From NCBI RefSeq assembly GCF_035046485.1, contig NC_085138.1, forward strand, positions 335,689,312-335,753,311: a DNA stretch of 64,000 nt. The letters are read 5' to 3'. A program made the translations under genes and the position numbers. The DNA is from Aedes albopictus. Taxonomy: Eukaryota > Arthropoda > Insecta > Diptera > Culicidae. The notes under the pieces are model-generated. The model had not been told where the DNA came from. It saw nothing but the letters and a program-made list of their open reading frames with translations, and searched no databases. Below are positions 32,407-44,263 of this stretch, piece by piece (position 1 is the stretch's first letter; each line of letters begins with the position of its first letter).

Positions 32407-33505
32407 CAGACAATCAAACGTTCCATAATAAATACAAAATTTCCCATAAATAATTCGAAAAGTCCCAGTGAAGAAACAGGGGCGTAAGCAGTAATAAATA
32501 ACAAAAGTTCCATAAACAAATAAGAAAATGCATAAATAAATCAAAAATTTCCATAAATAATTGATTTTTGGGCAATTAAAAACGTCAAAAATGCAATGAA
32601 TAAATCAACTGTTGCAATAAAAAAAGCCATTTTTCCCACCAAATAACTTCGAATTTTCCATAAATAAATCCGATGTTTCCATAATAAATTAGAAAATTCA
32701 CAATAAAAAAATATCGAATGTGCAATAAAAAATACAAAAAATGCAATAAAAAATGGCGAAATTACCCATGAAAAACAAATGCAGGAAAGTATGAGACAGT
32801 GAAATGCTGAATCGCACTTATATTACTGAAACGACTGAAAAGTTTGCGTAACTATGATTGCAATTTACCGAGCACTTGCTTGCTGTCCGAACTCGCTATC
32901 GCTCGTCGGACCTAAAAAGGGATAACATCTATGTTTGCATTATACCGGGCAAATTCTTGGATCTGTGGTTTGCCTAGAACTGAATAGATGCAGTTGCGGT
33001 GCAGCGGATATCGGAAACTTCGGCGGCCTTCTGCCGCCTCAGTTCCTCAATCCTCTATGCGGCTTCGCCGCATGGTCTATATAATTTTTTTGGCTCAAAA
33101 TGCATCTACGTTCATTGCTCGTTTTTTGACATTTATTGATAATTTATTTTTTTATTTATTGCACTTTTTGAATTATTTATTGCTTTTTAGATATATTTTT
33201 ATTGTGAATTTTCTTATTTATTATGGAAAAATCGAATTTATTTATGGAAAATTCGAAGTTTTCTGGTGGGAAAATTGGCTTTTTTTATTGCAACAGTTTA
33301 ATTATTCATTGCATTTTTGACGTTTTTAATTGCCCAAAAATCAATTATTTATGGAAACTTTTGATTTATTTATGCATTTTTTTTATTTGTTTATGGAAAT
33401 TTTGCTATTTATTACTGCTCACAGCCCTGTTTCTTCACTGGGACTTTTCGAATTATTTATGAAGAACGATCACTTTCTTATGAGTCGTTTATATTTTAGC
33501 CTACA
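32407..33505. mobile_element. AT-rich foldback element inserted in the RTE C terminus
   Basis: Inverted arms at about 32440-32760 and 33120-33465 match closely: CATAAATAATTCGAAAAGTC, CCCAGTGAAGAAACAGGG and AATTGATTTTTGGGCAATTA all recur inverted. The arms are packed with ATAAATAA/GCAATAAA words. The ~350-bp loop has no ORF of note. CAGAGTG is present on both sides in the RTE reading (32400-32406 and about 33506-33512) and may be the target duplication, but the outermost 30 bp of the two ends do not pair, so the exact boundaries are uncertain. Confidence 0.7.
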
Positions 33506-33615
33506 CAGAGTGCGGAACTGGAGACAAACAGCCATGGACCGAGTGGAATGGAGGCGGCTACTATGTACAGCAGAGGCCACCCCGGCCTTAGCCTGACCGG
33601 TAAGGTAAGTAAGGA
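33506..33615 (+). pseudogene. RTE copy 2, last codons and 3' tail
   Basis: Encodes RVRNWRQTAMDRVEWRRLLC and then TAEATPALA before a stop. This is the C-terminal end expected after RTLRRV at 32406. It is followed by GGTAAGGTAAGTAAGG, a short tandem tract of the kind that ends RTE elements. Confidence 0.8.
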
Positions 33616-35990
33616 TTCTAAGGAAATCTATCACAGGATTTAGGGAGAATCCATCACGGGAATCTGAGGAAATCCCTCAGCATTCTGGAATAATTTCTTT
33701 AAAGATTCTGAGAAGAAAACTGCCCAAGTAACAATTCCATCGCTGATTGGTTTTGTTTGATTACAGCAATAATTAAAACTCACAGTTTTATGACTGCTTT
33801 TATGAAAACCATTAATAAAATGTTTTATAGTATACTTGAAGATATCCATAAAGACAGATTTTAAGAGTAAACAAAACTTTCCGATATGTAAACCTTCTGG
33901 CAATCATTATTACCGCAATAAAACTGTTAAAACTCTCAACAGATGGCGATCCGTTCGATAAGTAACGACATCTGTTGGTGGAAAAGCAGAAACCACGACA
34001 CTGCTAGGTTTATTGCGGTCATCATAAAAGTAAACTTGCTTTCGTTTTATTTTCGCTGATTATGGTCGTCGCCATATTGAAGAATTAGCTTACGTGAATG
34101 AAAAATAGGCAATTTTGCTTAAATTAGCAATGAATTGGTAGTTTACAACCATTTTCATAACATGCTCACATAAATAAACTCTCTCTGCTGAGTTTTCTTG
34201 TGATTCGGGATAGTTTAACTAAATTCACAAATTGATTTATTTCATTCCAAGATGATAGTATTCACTATTTTCGAAGCGCATTAATTTTATGATTCTGCAA
34301 CCCCAATATTCACGGTAAATTCGAATGCGCATAAACCTACCAGCACAATAACTACTAGAATATTACTTTGAAATGACTATGACTTCTAGTTACGAATGAT
34401 GTATCGTCCTGAACTTTACGTGCCATCGAAGAAGCTTCTCTGCATGTTGAGCTGTCAAAGTTATTGTTGAAAAAAAAATCGAGAATGGGAAATTTTTCAA
34501 CTAGGTTTTAAAACGGTTTTATTGCTTCTCTTAATGCGGTTTTTTTTTTCAATGATGTTATATTTTGCTTCATTTGCCCCTTTGAGGGCCCCTCCTCACT
34601 ACAGCACTGGCCCATCACCCGAAAGGCTTTGAATTTATTCATACTTCCTCATGTAGAATGCAACAAAAATAGTCCGGTTGAAAACCTCGGGGACACTATC
34701 GTAACAACCCCTTGTAAGTGTTCTACGAGTACACTTCCCGAGATTCTCTGAAAATTTGACTTTCTGGGGTAATCCCCGTCAGGATTCTGAGGAAGTTTCT
34801 CTCAAGATTCTGGGGAATTTGTCTCACGATTCTGGAGAAATCCTTGGGATTCTGGGGCTATATTTTTCAAGATTCTTGGGCACTTTCTTTCAGAGTTATT
34901 AACTGTTGAAGAATCTCCCACGAGATTCTGGGCAGAATTCTCTAGAGAAACTTGGATTTTGGGGAACCACTCGCAAAAATTGTGTGATTCCTCTTAGGGT
35001 TCGGTAGAAATCCTTCTCAGCATTCTACGAGAATCCAAATAGAATTCTGTTTTCTGTATTCTGGAGCAGTTGCTCCCAGAAATCTCCTTCAGGATTCTGG
35101 GAGAGTCCGTCTTAGTTATTAGGAAAAATCTTTGACATGATTATGAGAAGATTATCTGATGAATTCTGATGTAATAATTTAAAGTATTCTAGAGGAATCA
35201 CTGTCAGAGTTCTGGGCGAATGCCTTTCCGGAATCTACGGTAATTTTTCTGTCTTATGTGGAAATACCTCTTAGAATTCGAGAGAATCCTTCTCAGGATG
35301 CTTGAGAAGTCCATTCTATAAGTTTTCGTCATCCCTTCCAGGGAGAATTTTTATCAGATTTTCGGAAAAATCCCTCTTAGGTTTCAAGACATACATATTT
35401 CTCTCAAGAGTCTGGAAGAACCCCTCTTATGATCCCTCTTAGGATTCTGGGGGAATCACTCGTAGAACTCTGGGGAATACGTTTCGGAATTCGGGCAGAA
35501 TTATTCTTAGCATTCTATTGGTTTCCACCTAGGATTTTAGGGATATTCTGGGAGAATACTTAAAAGGATTCTGGAGGAATTCTTCTCGGGATTCTGGAGG
35601 AATCCTATCTCCCAGAATTCTGTGAGAGTATATCGCAGGTTTCTTTGTCAATCCCGCCCAGTATTTTGAGGGAACCTTTCTCAGGATTCTACAATAATCC
35701 TTCTTAGAGTTCTAAGCTACCCTTTTCAGGATTCTTGGTCTAGGAAAATCCTTAATAGAATTCAAAGAGAATTCCCACCAAGATACCGGAAGAGTCTTAC
35801 TTTCTTTTCTTGATAATGTTGCTCAGGATTGTGGTGTAATCTTTTTCAGCATTCTGAAGAAATTCTCCCATAATTCTAAAGGAACTTCTTTCAGAATTCT
35901 GGAGACTCTTTAAAGATTCTGGGGAATTTCTGTCAGCAGTCTGCAGGAATTCATCTCAGTACTGTATGGGAACACTTCTCAGAGTTCTAG
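33616..35990. repeat. Degenerate minisatellite, TCTCAGGATTCTGGGGAAATC-type
   Basis: Diverged words such as TTCTCAGGATTCTGG, AGGATTCTGGGGGAATC and TAGGATTCTGGGAGAAT recur every 25-30 bp from 33616 to 33720 and from about 34735 to 35990. The stretch 33723-34730 (from CCCAAGTAACAATTCC on) lacks the repeat and looks like an insertion; its nature was not identified and no coding sequence is visible in it. Confidence 0.7.
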
Positions 35991-38330
35991 GAATCTCAGG
36001 ATTTTATGGATATATGGAAGAATCCAGTCACAGGAAATATATTGGAAGGAATCACCGGAGGAATCCGTCAAAGACTTTCTGGAGAAATTGATGATATTGT
36101 GCAGAAAATACAGATCGTTCAAAAGCTGAATGGTACAGGCAAGCTGGGCTAACCTAGAGAAATCCCGTAGTGTGAAGCTCGTAGTAGATTCCAAAGAAGC
36201 TGAAAGATTTCCTAAAGGGAATCCCTGAAAAATGCTTCTAAATGAACTCGTGGGAGAATCCCTGAAGAAGATCCTGAGGGAAAAAATTCTTGAGGAATCA
36301 GTAAAGGGGCTAGAGGAGACACAACATAAGAAACTCCTGAAGAAATCAAAGAAACAACTCTTGGAGGAATCCCTGATGAAACTCCTGGAAGAATTCCTGA
36401 AAGAATCCCTGAAAGAGTCTCTGAAGGATTTCATCAAGAAATCCCTCAAGGAATCCAAGGAAAAATCTCACAAAGAATACTTGGAAAAATTCCTGTAGGA
36501 AATCCAGAGGAGTTCCTGGAGAAATCTCTGAAAGAGTTCATAGAAAAATTCCTGTTGGATTTCCTGGAGCAATACGTGGATAAGTTTCTGGAGAAATCCA
36601 TGAAGGGGTTTCTAGAGAAATTCCAAAAGGGATTTATGAAATATTTACAGAAAGAATTTCAAGAGAAATCCCAAATTATTGGGGAAACTTCTCTCCAGAA
36701 ATTTCAGGAGAAATTCCTGAAGAAACTTTAGGAGGAATTTCCGAATAATTTCTGAAATAATCTCTGTTGAAACCCAAGAAGCAGGGATTCGAGGATCCTC
36801 TGGGAACTTCGAATTTCTGTAAGAATTCCTGAGAAAATCTCTAGCAATTACAAGAGAAAATTCTCTAGCAATTTCTGAAGAAGTCTCTCAAAGAAGTCAA
36901 TGAAAAATCTCTGAAGGATTCCAAGATGAAAGTCCTGAAGTAATCCCTGAAAAAATCCTGGAGAAATCTCTGAAGTACTTCCTGGTGAATCTATGAAGAA
37001 ACTCCTGGAGAAATCCCAAAATGGTTCTTGGAGGAATACCTCGAAAAATTCCAGAAAAAAATCCTCATGGAAATCCAGGTTAATTTTCTGGGATTTTTGA
37101 AGGTATTTCTTAAAAAATCACTCATGATATTCCTGGTGGAATCCCATAAAGAGTCACTGAATGAGCTCCTGCAGAAATCTCAGAAGCAGTGTCTGGAGAA
37201 ATCCTTGAATGAATTTGATAAGAAAATCCAGAAGGAGCTAAGTACTGTTCCTTTGAATTCCACTAAAAATTTGCATCCTTTTACAGATACGTATTTCGAC
37301 CTCAACTGTGAGGTCGTTTTCAGTGTCTTGTACTTGACTCGACAGTCGACAGTCGACAAATTCTTAGTGGAATTCAAAGGAACAGTATTTAGCACGATTT
37401 TCTTTCTACTTACAGATATTCCCCTAACAAGTTCAGGTTCATCATCATCAGAAGGAGCTTCCGAAGAAATCTCATCAAACAATTCCAGGAGAAATCCCTC
37501 AAAGAATTCCAGGAAAAATCTCCAGAAAAATCTCAAGGGAAATTTTTGAATTAATTCCTGGATAAATCATTGAAGGAGTTCCTGGAGGAATCCCTGAAGA
37601 AGTTTATGAAGAAATTTCTCAAGCAATTTCGTGAAAAAATCCACAAAAAAATCAAGGAGATATCCCTGAAGGAATTCTTCGAAAAATTTCTGATTCCTGA
37701 AGCAGTTAATAGAGAAATGCTTGATGGAGTTCCTAGAGAAATAACTCCATAAATTCAAAAAGTCCTTCAAAGATTTCCAGGAAAATCGCTGAAGAAATTT
37801 CTGGAAAATTTCCAGAAGAATCCCCGTAGGATGGAAGTCATTGAAAGAGTTCCTGGAGGAATCCCTGAAAAAGTTTTTGAAGAAATCCCTCAAGGAATCC
37901 CAGGAAAAATTCCACAATGAATTCTACGACAAACTCCTGAAAAGTTCCTAGAGAAATCCCTGGAGAAGTCACCAAAGAAATCTCTGAAAGAGTTCGTGTA
38001 GGAGTCCCTGAAGGAGTTCCTGAAAAATCCCTGAATGGAGTTCCTGAAGAAATTCCTGAAGGAATTTGGGATGAAATTCATGAAGGAGTTCCTGGAGGAA
38101 TATCTCTAACAATTGCAACAGAAAATCCTGAAAGATTTCCAGGAAAATACCTAGAGCAATTTCTGGAGGAATTCAAGAAGAAATGGTAAAATGAATTCTC
38201 TAAGAACCACTGGAATCATTGGAATCACTGAAGATGTTTCTGGAGGAATCCATGAAAGAGTATGTAAAGAAATGCCTCTAGGAATTCTCGGGAAAAAAAA
38301 TAAGGAGAAATTTCTGCAGGAATCCCTAAA
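35991..38330. repeat. Degenerate minisatellite, GAATTCCTGGAGGAATCC-type
   Basis: Words such as AATTCCTGGAGGAATCC, GAAATCCCTGAAGAA and GAGTTCCTGAAG recur about every 15 or 30 bp. Lys/Glu-rich frames of 60-170 codons run through it (for example 36232-36498 and 37028-37549), but they are what a purine-rich repeat would produce. It is the complement of the word set at 13600-15380. A MITE interrupts it at 37245. Confidence 0.75.
37245..37385. mobile_element. 141-bp MITE, CTGTTCCTTTGAATTCCACT ends, TA duplication
   Basis: About 28 bp at each end are inverted copies (CTGTTCCTTTGAATTCCACT, then AA(A/G)AATTTG), flanked by TA (37243-37244, 37386-37387). Inside are a small palindrome GACCTCAACTGTGAGGTC and a GACTCGACAGTCGACAGTCG tract. 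It is a clean insertion in the minisatellite. Confidence 0.8.
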
Positions 38331-38344
38331 GAATTTGTGTGGTG

Positions 38345-41300
38345 CATGGATCAAGTACTTGGCACGGTAAAAGCTGGGTATGCTGCGCAATTCAGATTCC
38401 ATTGTGATCCACTAGCCTCTGCCCAGCAACTCCTATCCCTACCTCCACGCGGTACCGGCCGGAAACTATGAGCAACCTTAGGGAAGATCGGGTAACCAAC
38501 CCCGGTGGGAACTTTGGTCGTAGGCTGACAGGGAAGGGAGGGTTTGCTTCGGCAAACCTGAGCGTCTGTTCTCCAGGAGGAGCGGCTCACAACAGCGTCT
38601 GATCCCCATGTTAGGGGCGGCTGATCTACGTCCGAGTGCCAGGGAAGGACTCTAAGCTCAATTGTGCACTATGGTCCTCCGGAAAGTAGGGAGTTGGTGT
38701 CAGGCCCTACGAACCAGCCGTAAAAACCCATTGTAACGGAAAATCAGCAACAGAATAATACGAACCGAGACCAACGGCAACGACCCCAGCGAACAAAAAG
38801 GACTTGCGATTGGAAACTCGGTACGTGGAACTGCCGATCTCTCAACTTCATTGGGAGCACCCGCATACTCGCCGATCTACTGAAGGACCGCGGGTTCGGC
38901 ATCGTAGCGCTGCAGGAGGTGTGTTGGACAGGATCCATGGTGCGAACGTTTAGAGGTAATCATACCATCTACCAGAGCTGCGGCAACACACGCGAGCTGG
39001 GAACAGCTTTCATCGTGATATGCAGAGGCGCGTGATCGGATGGTGGCCGATCGACGAAAGAATGTGCAGGTTGAGGATCAAAGGCCGATTCTTCAACTTC
39101 AGCATAATAAACGTGCACAGCCCACACTCCGGAAGTACTGATGATGACAAGGACGTATTTTACGCGCAGCTCGAACGTGAGTACGATCGCTGCCCAAGCC
39201 ACGACGTCAAGATCATCATAGGTGATTTGAACGCTCAGGTAGGCCAGGAGGAGGAATTCAGACCGACGATTGGTAAGTTCAGCGCCCACCAGCAGACGAA
39301 CGAAAACGGCCTACGACTCATTGATTTCGCCGCCTCCAAAAATATGGCCATACGTAGCACCTTTTTCCAACACAGCCTCCCTTATCGTTACACCTGGAGA
39401 TCACCACAGCAGACGGAATCTCAAATCGACCACGTTCTGATTGACGGACGGCACTTCTCCGACATTATCGACGTCAGGACCTATCGTAGCGCCAACATCG
39501 ACTCCGACCACTATCTGATGATGGTCAAACTGCGCCCAAAACTCTCCGTCATCAACAATGTACGGTACCGGCGACCGCCACGGTACAACCTAGAGCGACT
39601 GAACCAACCGGATGTCGCCTCAGCATACGCGCAGAATCTCGAAGCCGCGTTGCCAGACGAGGGCGAGCTCGATGAGGCCCCTCTAGAGGACTGCTGGAGT
39701 ACAGTGAAAGCAGCCATCAACGACGAAGCCGAGAGCACCATCGGGTACGTGGAACGGAATCGACGGAACGAATGGTTCGACGAAGAGTGCAGAACGGTTT
39801 TGGAGGAGAAGAACGCAGCGAGGGCGGTAATGCTGCAGCAAGGGACTCGACAGAACGTGGAACGTTACAAACAGAAGCGGAAACAGCAGACCCGCCTCTT
39901 TCGGGAGAGAAAGCGCCGCCTGGAAGAAGTAAAGTGTGAAGAAATGGAACTGCTGTACCGTTCCCAAGAAACACGGAAGTTCTATCAGAAGCTCAACGCA
40001 TCCCGCAACGGCTTCGTACCGCGAGCCGAAATATGCAGGGATAAAGACGAAGGCCTCTTGACGGACGGACGTGAGGTGATCTAAAGGTGGAAGCAGCACT
40101 TCGATCAGCACCTGAACGGCGTGGAGAACGTAGGCACGGGAGCCCACGGCAACGGAAGGAACGACGACGCCAGTGCAGCGGAGGACGGAAATGAACCAAC
40201 TCCCACGCTGAGGGAAGTTAAGGATGCCATTCACCAGCTCAAAACCAACAAAGCAGCTGGTAAGGATGGTATCGCAGCTGAACTCATCAAGATGGGCCCA
40301 GAAAAGTTGGCCACCTGTTTGCATCGGCTGATAGTCAGGATCTGGGAAACCGAACAGCTACCGGAGGAGTGGAAGGAAGGGGTAATCTGCCCCATTCACA
40401 AGAAAGGCGACCATTTGGAATGTGAGAACTTCAGGGCGATCACTATTTTGAATGCTGCCTACAAAGTGCTATCCCAGATCATCTTCCGTCGTCTGTCCCC
40501 TAAATCAAATGAGTTCGTGGGAAGTTATCAAGCCGGCTTTATCGATGGCCGGTCGACAACGGACCAGATCTTTACCGTACGGCAAATCCTCCAGAAATGC
40601 CATGAATACCAGGTCCCAACGCACCACCTGTTCATCGACTTCAAAGCGGCATACGATAGTATCGAACGCGCAGAGCTATGGAGAATCATGGACGAAAACG
40701 GCTTTCCTGGGAAGCTGACTAGACTGATTAAAGCAACGATGGACGGTGTGCAAAATTGCGTAAGGGTTTCGGGTGAACTATCCAGTTCATCGGCATCTCG
40801 CCGGGGACTGCGACAAGGCGACGGACTCTCATGCCTACTCTTCAACATCGCTCTGGAAGGTGTAATGCAACGAGCCCAACTCAACAGCCGGGGAACGATT
40901 TTCACAAAATCCGGTCAATTTGTGTGCTTTGCGGACGACATGGACATTACTGCCAGAACATTTGGAACGGTGGCAGAGCTGTACACCAGCCTGAAACGCG
41001 AAGCAGCAAAGGTCGGACTGGTATTGAATGCCTCAAAAACAAAGTACATGCTGGTAGGCGGAACCGAACACGACTGGATCCGTCTGGGTAGTAATGTTAC
41101 GATAGACGGGGATACTTTCGAGGTGGTGGAGGAATTCGTCTACCTCGGATCCTTACTGACGGCTGACAACAACGTGAGCCGTGAAATTCGGAGGCGCATC
41201 ATCAGCGGAAGTCGGGCCTACTACGGGCTCCAGAAGAAACTGCAGTCGAAAAAGATTCACCCACGCACCAAATGCACCATGTACAAAACGCTAATAAGAC

Positions 41301-41758
41301 CGGTGATCCTCTACGGGCACGAGACATGGACCATGCTCGAGGAGGACCTACAAGCACTCGGAGTTTTCGAGCGACGCGTGCTAAGAACGATCTTCGGCGG
41401 TGTGCAGGAGAACGGTGTGTGACGGAGAAGGATGAACCACGAGCTCGCTGCACTTTACGGCGAACCCAGCATCCAGAAGGTGGCCAAAGCCGGAAGGATA
41501 CGGTGGGCAGGGCATGTTGCAAGAATGCCGGACAACAACCCTGCAAAGCTGGTGTTTGCAACGGATCCGGTTGGCACAAGAAGGCGTGGAGCGCAGAGAG
41601 CACGATGGGCGGACCAGGTGGAGCGTGACTTGGCGAGCATTGGGCGCGACCGAGGATGGAGAGCGGCAGCCACGAACCGAGTATTGTGGCGTACTATTGT
41701 TGATTATGTCTTGTCTTAATGATGTTTAACAAATAAATGTATGTATGTAATGTATGTA
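38345..41758 (+). pseudogene. RTE retrotransposon copy 3, nearly full length
   Basis: This is the best RTE copy in the window, about 3.4 kb including a ~450-bp leader. The endonuclease starts near 38801 with CDWKLGTWNCRSLNF and GIVALQEVCWTG, then changes frame at about 39018 where 7 bp are missing compared with the copy at 10.4 kb. From 39020 on one frame runs to 41719 with only two stops: TAA at 40082 and TGA at 41420. It encodes GDLNAQVGQEEE, IDSDH, then RT with KTNKAAGKDGIAAELIKMGP, VGSYQAGFIDGRSTTDQ, FIDFKAAYDSI, LRQGDGLSCLLFNIAL and CFADDMDI (both catalytic Asp), and the tail GHVARMPDNNPAKLV to RVLWRTIVDYVLS. The 3' end is AACAAATAAATGTATGTATG. Single-ORF, APE endonuclease plus RT and short tandem 3' end are the established RTE features. 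Confidence 0.92.
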
Positions 41759-41764
41759 TTGCCA

Positions 41765-41945
41765 CATTTGTTAAGGCGTGGGTATTCAGCATGACCATGC
41801 TGAGGGTGCCCATTTTGGTTCCTGGTCGGTCGAGTAACTTTTCGTTATGGATATTTCCTTGACTTCCTTGGACATAGGGTATCTTCATTCCTGCCATACG
41901 ATATAGGTACACATACAAAATAGTCATAAGCAGAGGATGCTCTCA
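41765..41945 (+). mobile_element. Diverged tRNA-derived SINE
   Basis: Matches the SINE at 14551 (CGTGGGTATTCAGCATGACC, TTTCCTTGACTTCCTTGG, CAAAATAGTCATAAGCAGAG), but the A box is lost and the B box is changed to TTGGTTCCTGG. No tail. It lies just downstream of RTE copy 3. Confidence 0.75.
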
Positions 41946-42398
41946 GACCAAGCCCACTCATGGGCTCAATCAAGCGTTTTAACGGTAAGTAGAGCCCCGA
42001 ACAAAGAAACGAACTGCACCGGTCGCTGCTAAGAAGGGCTCGAAAGCGAAAAGTTTACGTACGGTTCGTAGCAGGGCTTAGAATATAGAGACACGCAAAG
42101 TACGGTCTCTATCCGTAGGCTCGTGCGCTCTCTCGCGTTTAGCTCTCTGGGTAGCGTAAAGAGGAGACGAAAGAACATGAGTATGGATTTGTTGCCCGGT
42201 ATATAGTTTCTAGAGAATGATTTTCTTGTTTTGTATAGGTAGAAATTTATTATAGTTTGCATCAAATATTCAAAAATTTTATTTTTACTTGCTTTGAAAT
42301 TTTTAACCAAATAATATAATAGATCGTTACACGAATAACTCAACAAATTGTCTGACATACAATTGTGATAGAGTGACAATACAAACGCAGAAAAATAA
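41946..42398. other. No recognised gene
   Basis: A 450-bp stretch with GGTCTCTATCCGTAGGCTCG and CGCTCTCTCGCG words, no credible ORF, no paired ends. Confidence 0.35.
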
Positions 42399-42400
42399 TA

Positions 42401-43743
42401 CCGTCGTTGGGGGTGAGAATGGGTCAAAAAAGGATACTCAAAGATTAATTGTTAAATAACAAATGCAATTGAAGTCGGAATAACTTTTTATTTGGTATGT
42501 ATACTCTTCTGTTTGGTAATTAAAGTTTAGCAAAAAAGTATCACATTATATGAATTATTCACTAAACTACAAATGATTGAAAATTGACCCAATCTCACCC
42601 CTTAGAGGGGGTGAGAATGGGTCAAAGTATTCGAAGTCGCCTATCTAAGAATATAAGTTAATTTTATTGATCATATCTAGTAAATCTATTTAAAATACAA
42701 TGTAACCATTACGAATAAAACCTTAGGTAATTTTAAAAGATGATAAATCCACCTAAAAGGGCTAATACAACCGAAAAAGATGTTGAAATTTGATAAAATA
42801 ACGTTTGTATGTTGTATCACCATTTTTAGCCACCATAATCATCCTAATTTAAAGTTTCAACCTTCAAGAGAGGAGGGGGAAGATTACAATGAGGGAGGGA
42901 CGCATTGAAAGATTGATTGAAAAAAAAACATGATATTTTTAGTATACTGTATAAGAAATGTTTAACCAAACCCTCCGTTATAAACTCATATGTACATGAT
43001 CATTGGCCTCTCAAGATAGAGGGTCGTTCAAATATTATGTTACACAACATTTCACACTATTAGACCCTCTCTCGCAATAACATTGAAACGAATATGCAGT
43101 ACACTAAAGACTAGATGATGATTAGAGGAGCTGTCCAAACGCATGGGTGTATTTTTATAAATGATTTTAGGCACTAAACTTATGAACACACTCGCTTGAC
43201 ACTTCTTCGACATATTTTCGAAAAAAGCTTTTTTTTATGAAGATACGGTAAACATGGCACGACTTTAAAGTCAAATGGGGACTGGATAACAAGTTGATTT
43301 TTTAGTTAAGGTTATGTGCACTCGATTGACCCAATCTCACCCCCATTCTTAATATTTAGACATAGGGTGGAAAATATTGAATTTTTAAATAAAAAGTGCA
43401 TTGACAGCCCACTTTTTTCATTGCATCAACCAGGTAATACCTACAGCTAACTACTTATAAAAAAAATTACGGTTAGGTGCTTGTGTGGAACATTGCGAAG
43501 GAGAAATTTTTTCAGAGTGATTTACTAGTAGTTTCATCACATAAGTTTAGCTACAAATTTAACAAAAAATGATTATTGCTAAACATCTTATTCTGCATCA
43601 TGACGTTTAAAAACATCTCCTCTTTGGAATAATATAAAGTTTTCAATATAAATTAGCGATAGTTGATGAGTTATTTCAAATTTTATGTTTCTCCGTTTTG
43701 ACCCAATCTCACCCCCCAGACCCATTGTCAGCCCCATCGACGG
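42401..43743. mobile_element. 1.34-kb TA-flanked element with reiterated GGGTGAGAATGGGTCAA motifs
   Basis: The ends CCGTCGTTGGGGGTGAGAAT and, inverted, CCGTCGATGGGGCTGACAAT are flanked by TA (42399-42400, 43744-43745). The motif GGGTGAGAATGGGTCAA, or its inverse TTGACCCAATCTCACCCC, occurs at about 42411, 42586, 42607, 43327 and 43698. The interior is AT-rich without a transposase. A partial ATATTACGTAA-type MITE end (GGGTCGTTCAAATATTATGT, about 43021) lies inside. Family assignment beyond a TA-targeting DNA element is not possible by eye. Confidence 0.75.
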
Positions 43744-44263
43744 TAGGTTTAAATTGACAAGCTTTGCTTAAGTATGTTTTGAATAAAGTTTTCCCTTCTT
43801 CGCCAATTTTAGGATCATGCATATCGAAAATGTATTGATTTTCTCTTAAAATAGTTACGATTGTTCATAATCGCACTTTTAGTTTTTGATTCGGCCGATC
43901 GTTTCGAAACTTATATTTGAAATGTATAGTGATTCAGTAAGTTGTGCTTTTTTAACACGTACATGCTTGAGCCGGGGTTTCTACGCTGCAAGTAAAGTTT
44001 GGTTTCGCACATTTAGAAAAATGTCCAAATAAGAAGTTCGTTCCGGTAAGAAGATGTGCGTATTTTCTAACCCGAAAAGATACCATTTGACGGTAATAAG
44101 TGACCACAAGGTTTTCTTTCTCCACTTTCCGGGCTGAGATCCCCCGTTTTGAAAGAGCTGTGCCTCGCGTTTCGTTTTGTCGTGTATATTTCGAAAAAGG
44201 CAAAGGAGTTTTGGTTTGATTGCTTTTTTTAAACAAAAAGAGTGGTCGTCAGTGGGTGGTTTA

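Noticed and set aside
36232..37549. Lys/Glu-rich reading frames (for example 36232-36498 and 37028-37549) resembling coiled-coil proteins
   Set aside because: They run through the purine-rich minisatellite, follow its periodicity, and lack conserved structure; the longest one also crosses the MITE at 37245.
20996..41719. Host gene similar to craniofacial development protein 2 or another endonuclease/RT-named gene
   Set aside because: Such database names usually mark RTE-clade retrotransposons. The endonuclease-RT order, the tandem 3' tails and several broken copies show these are mobile elements.
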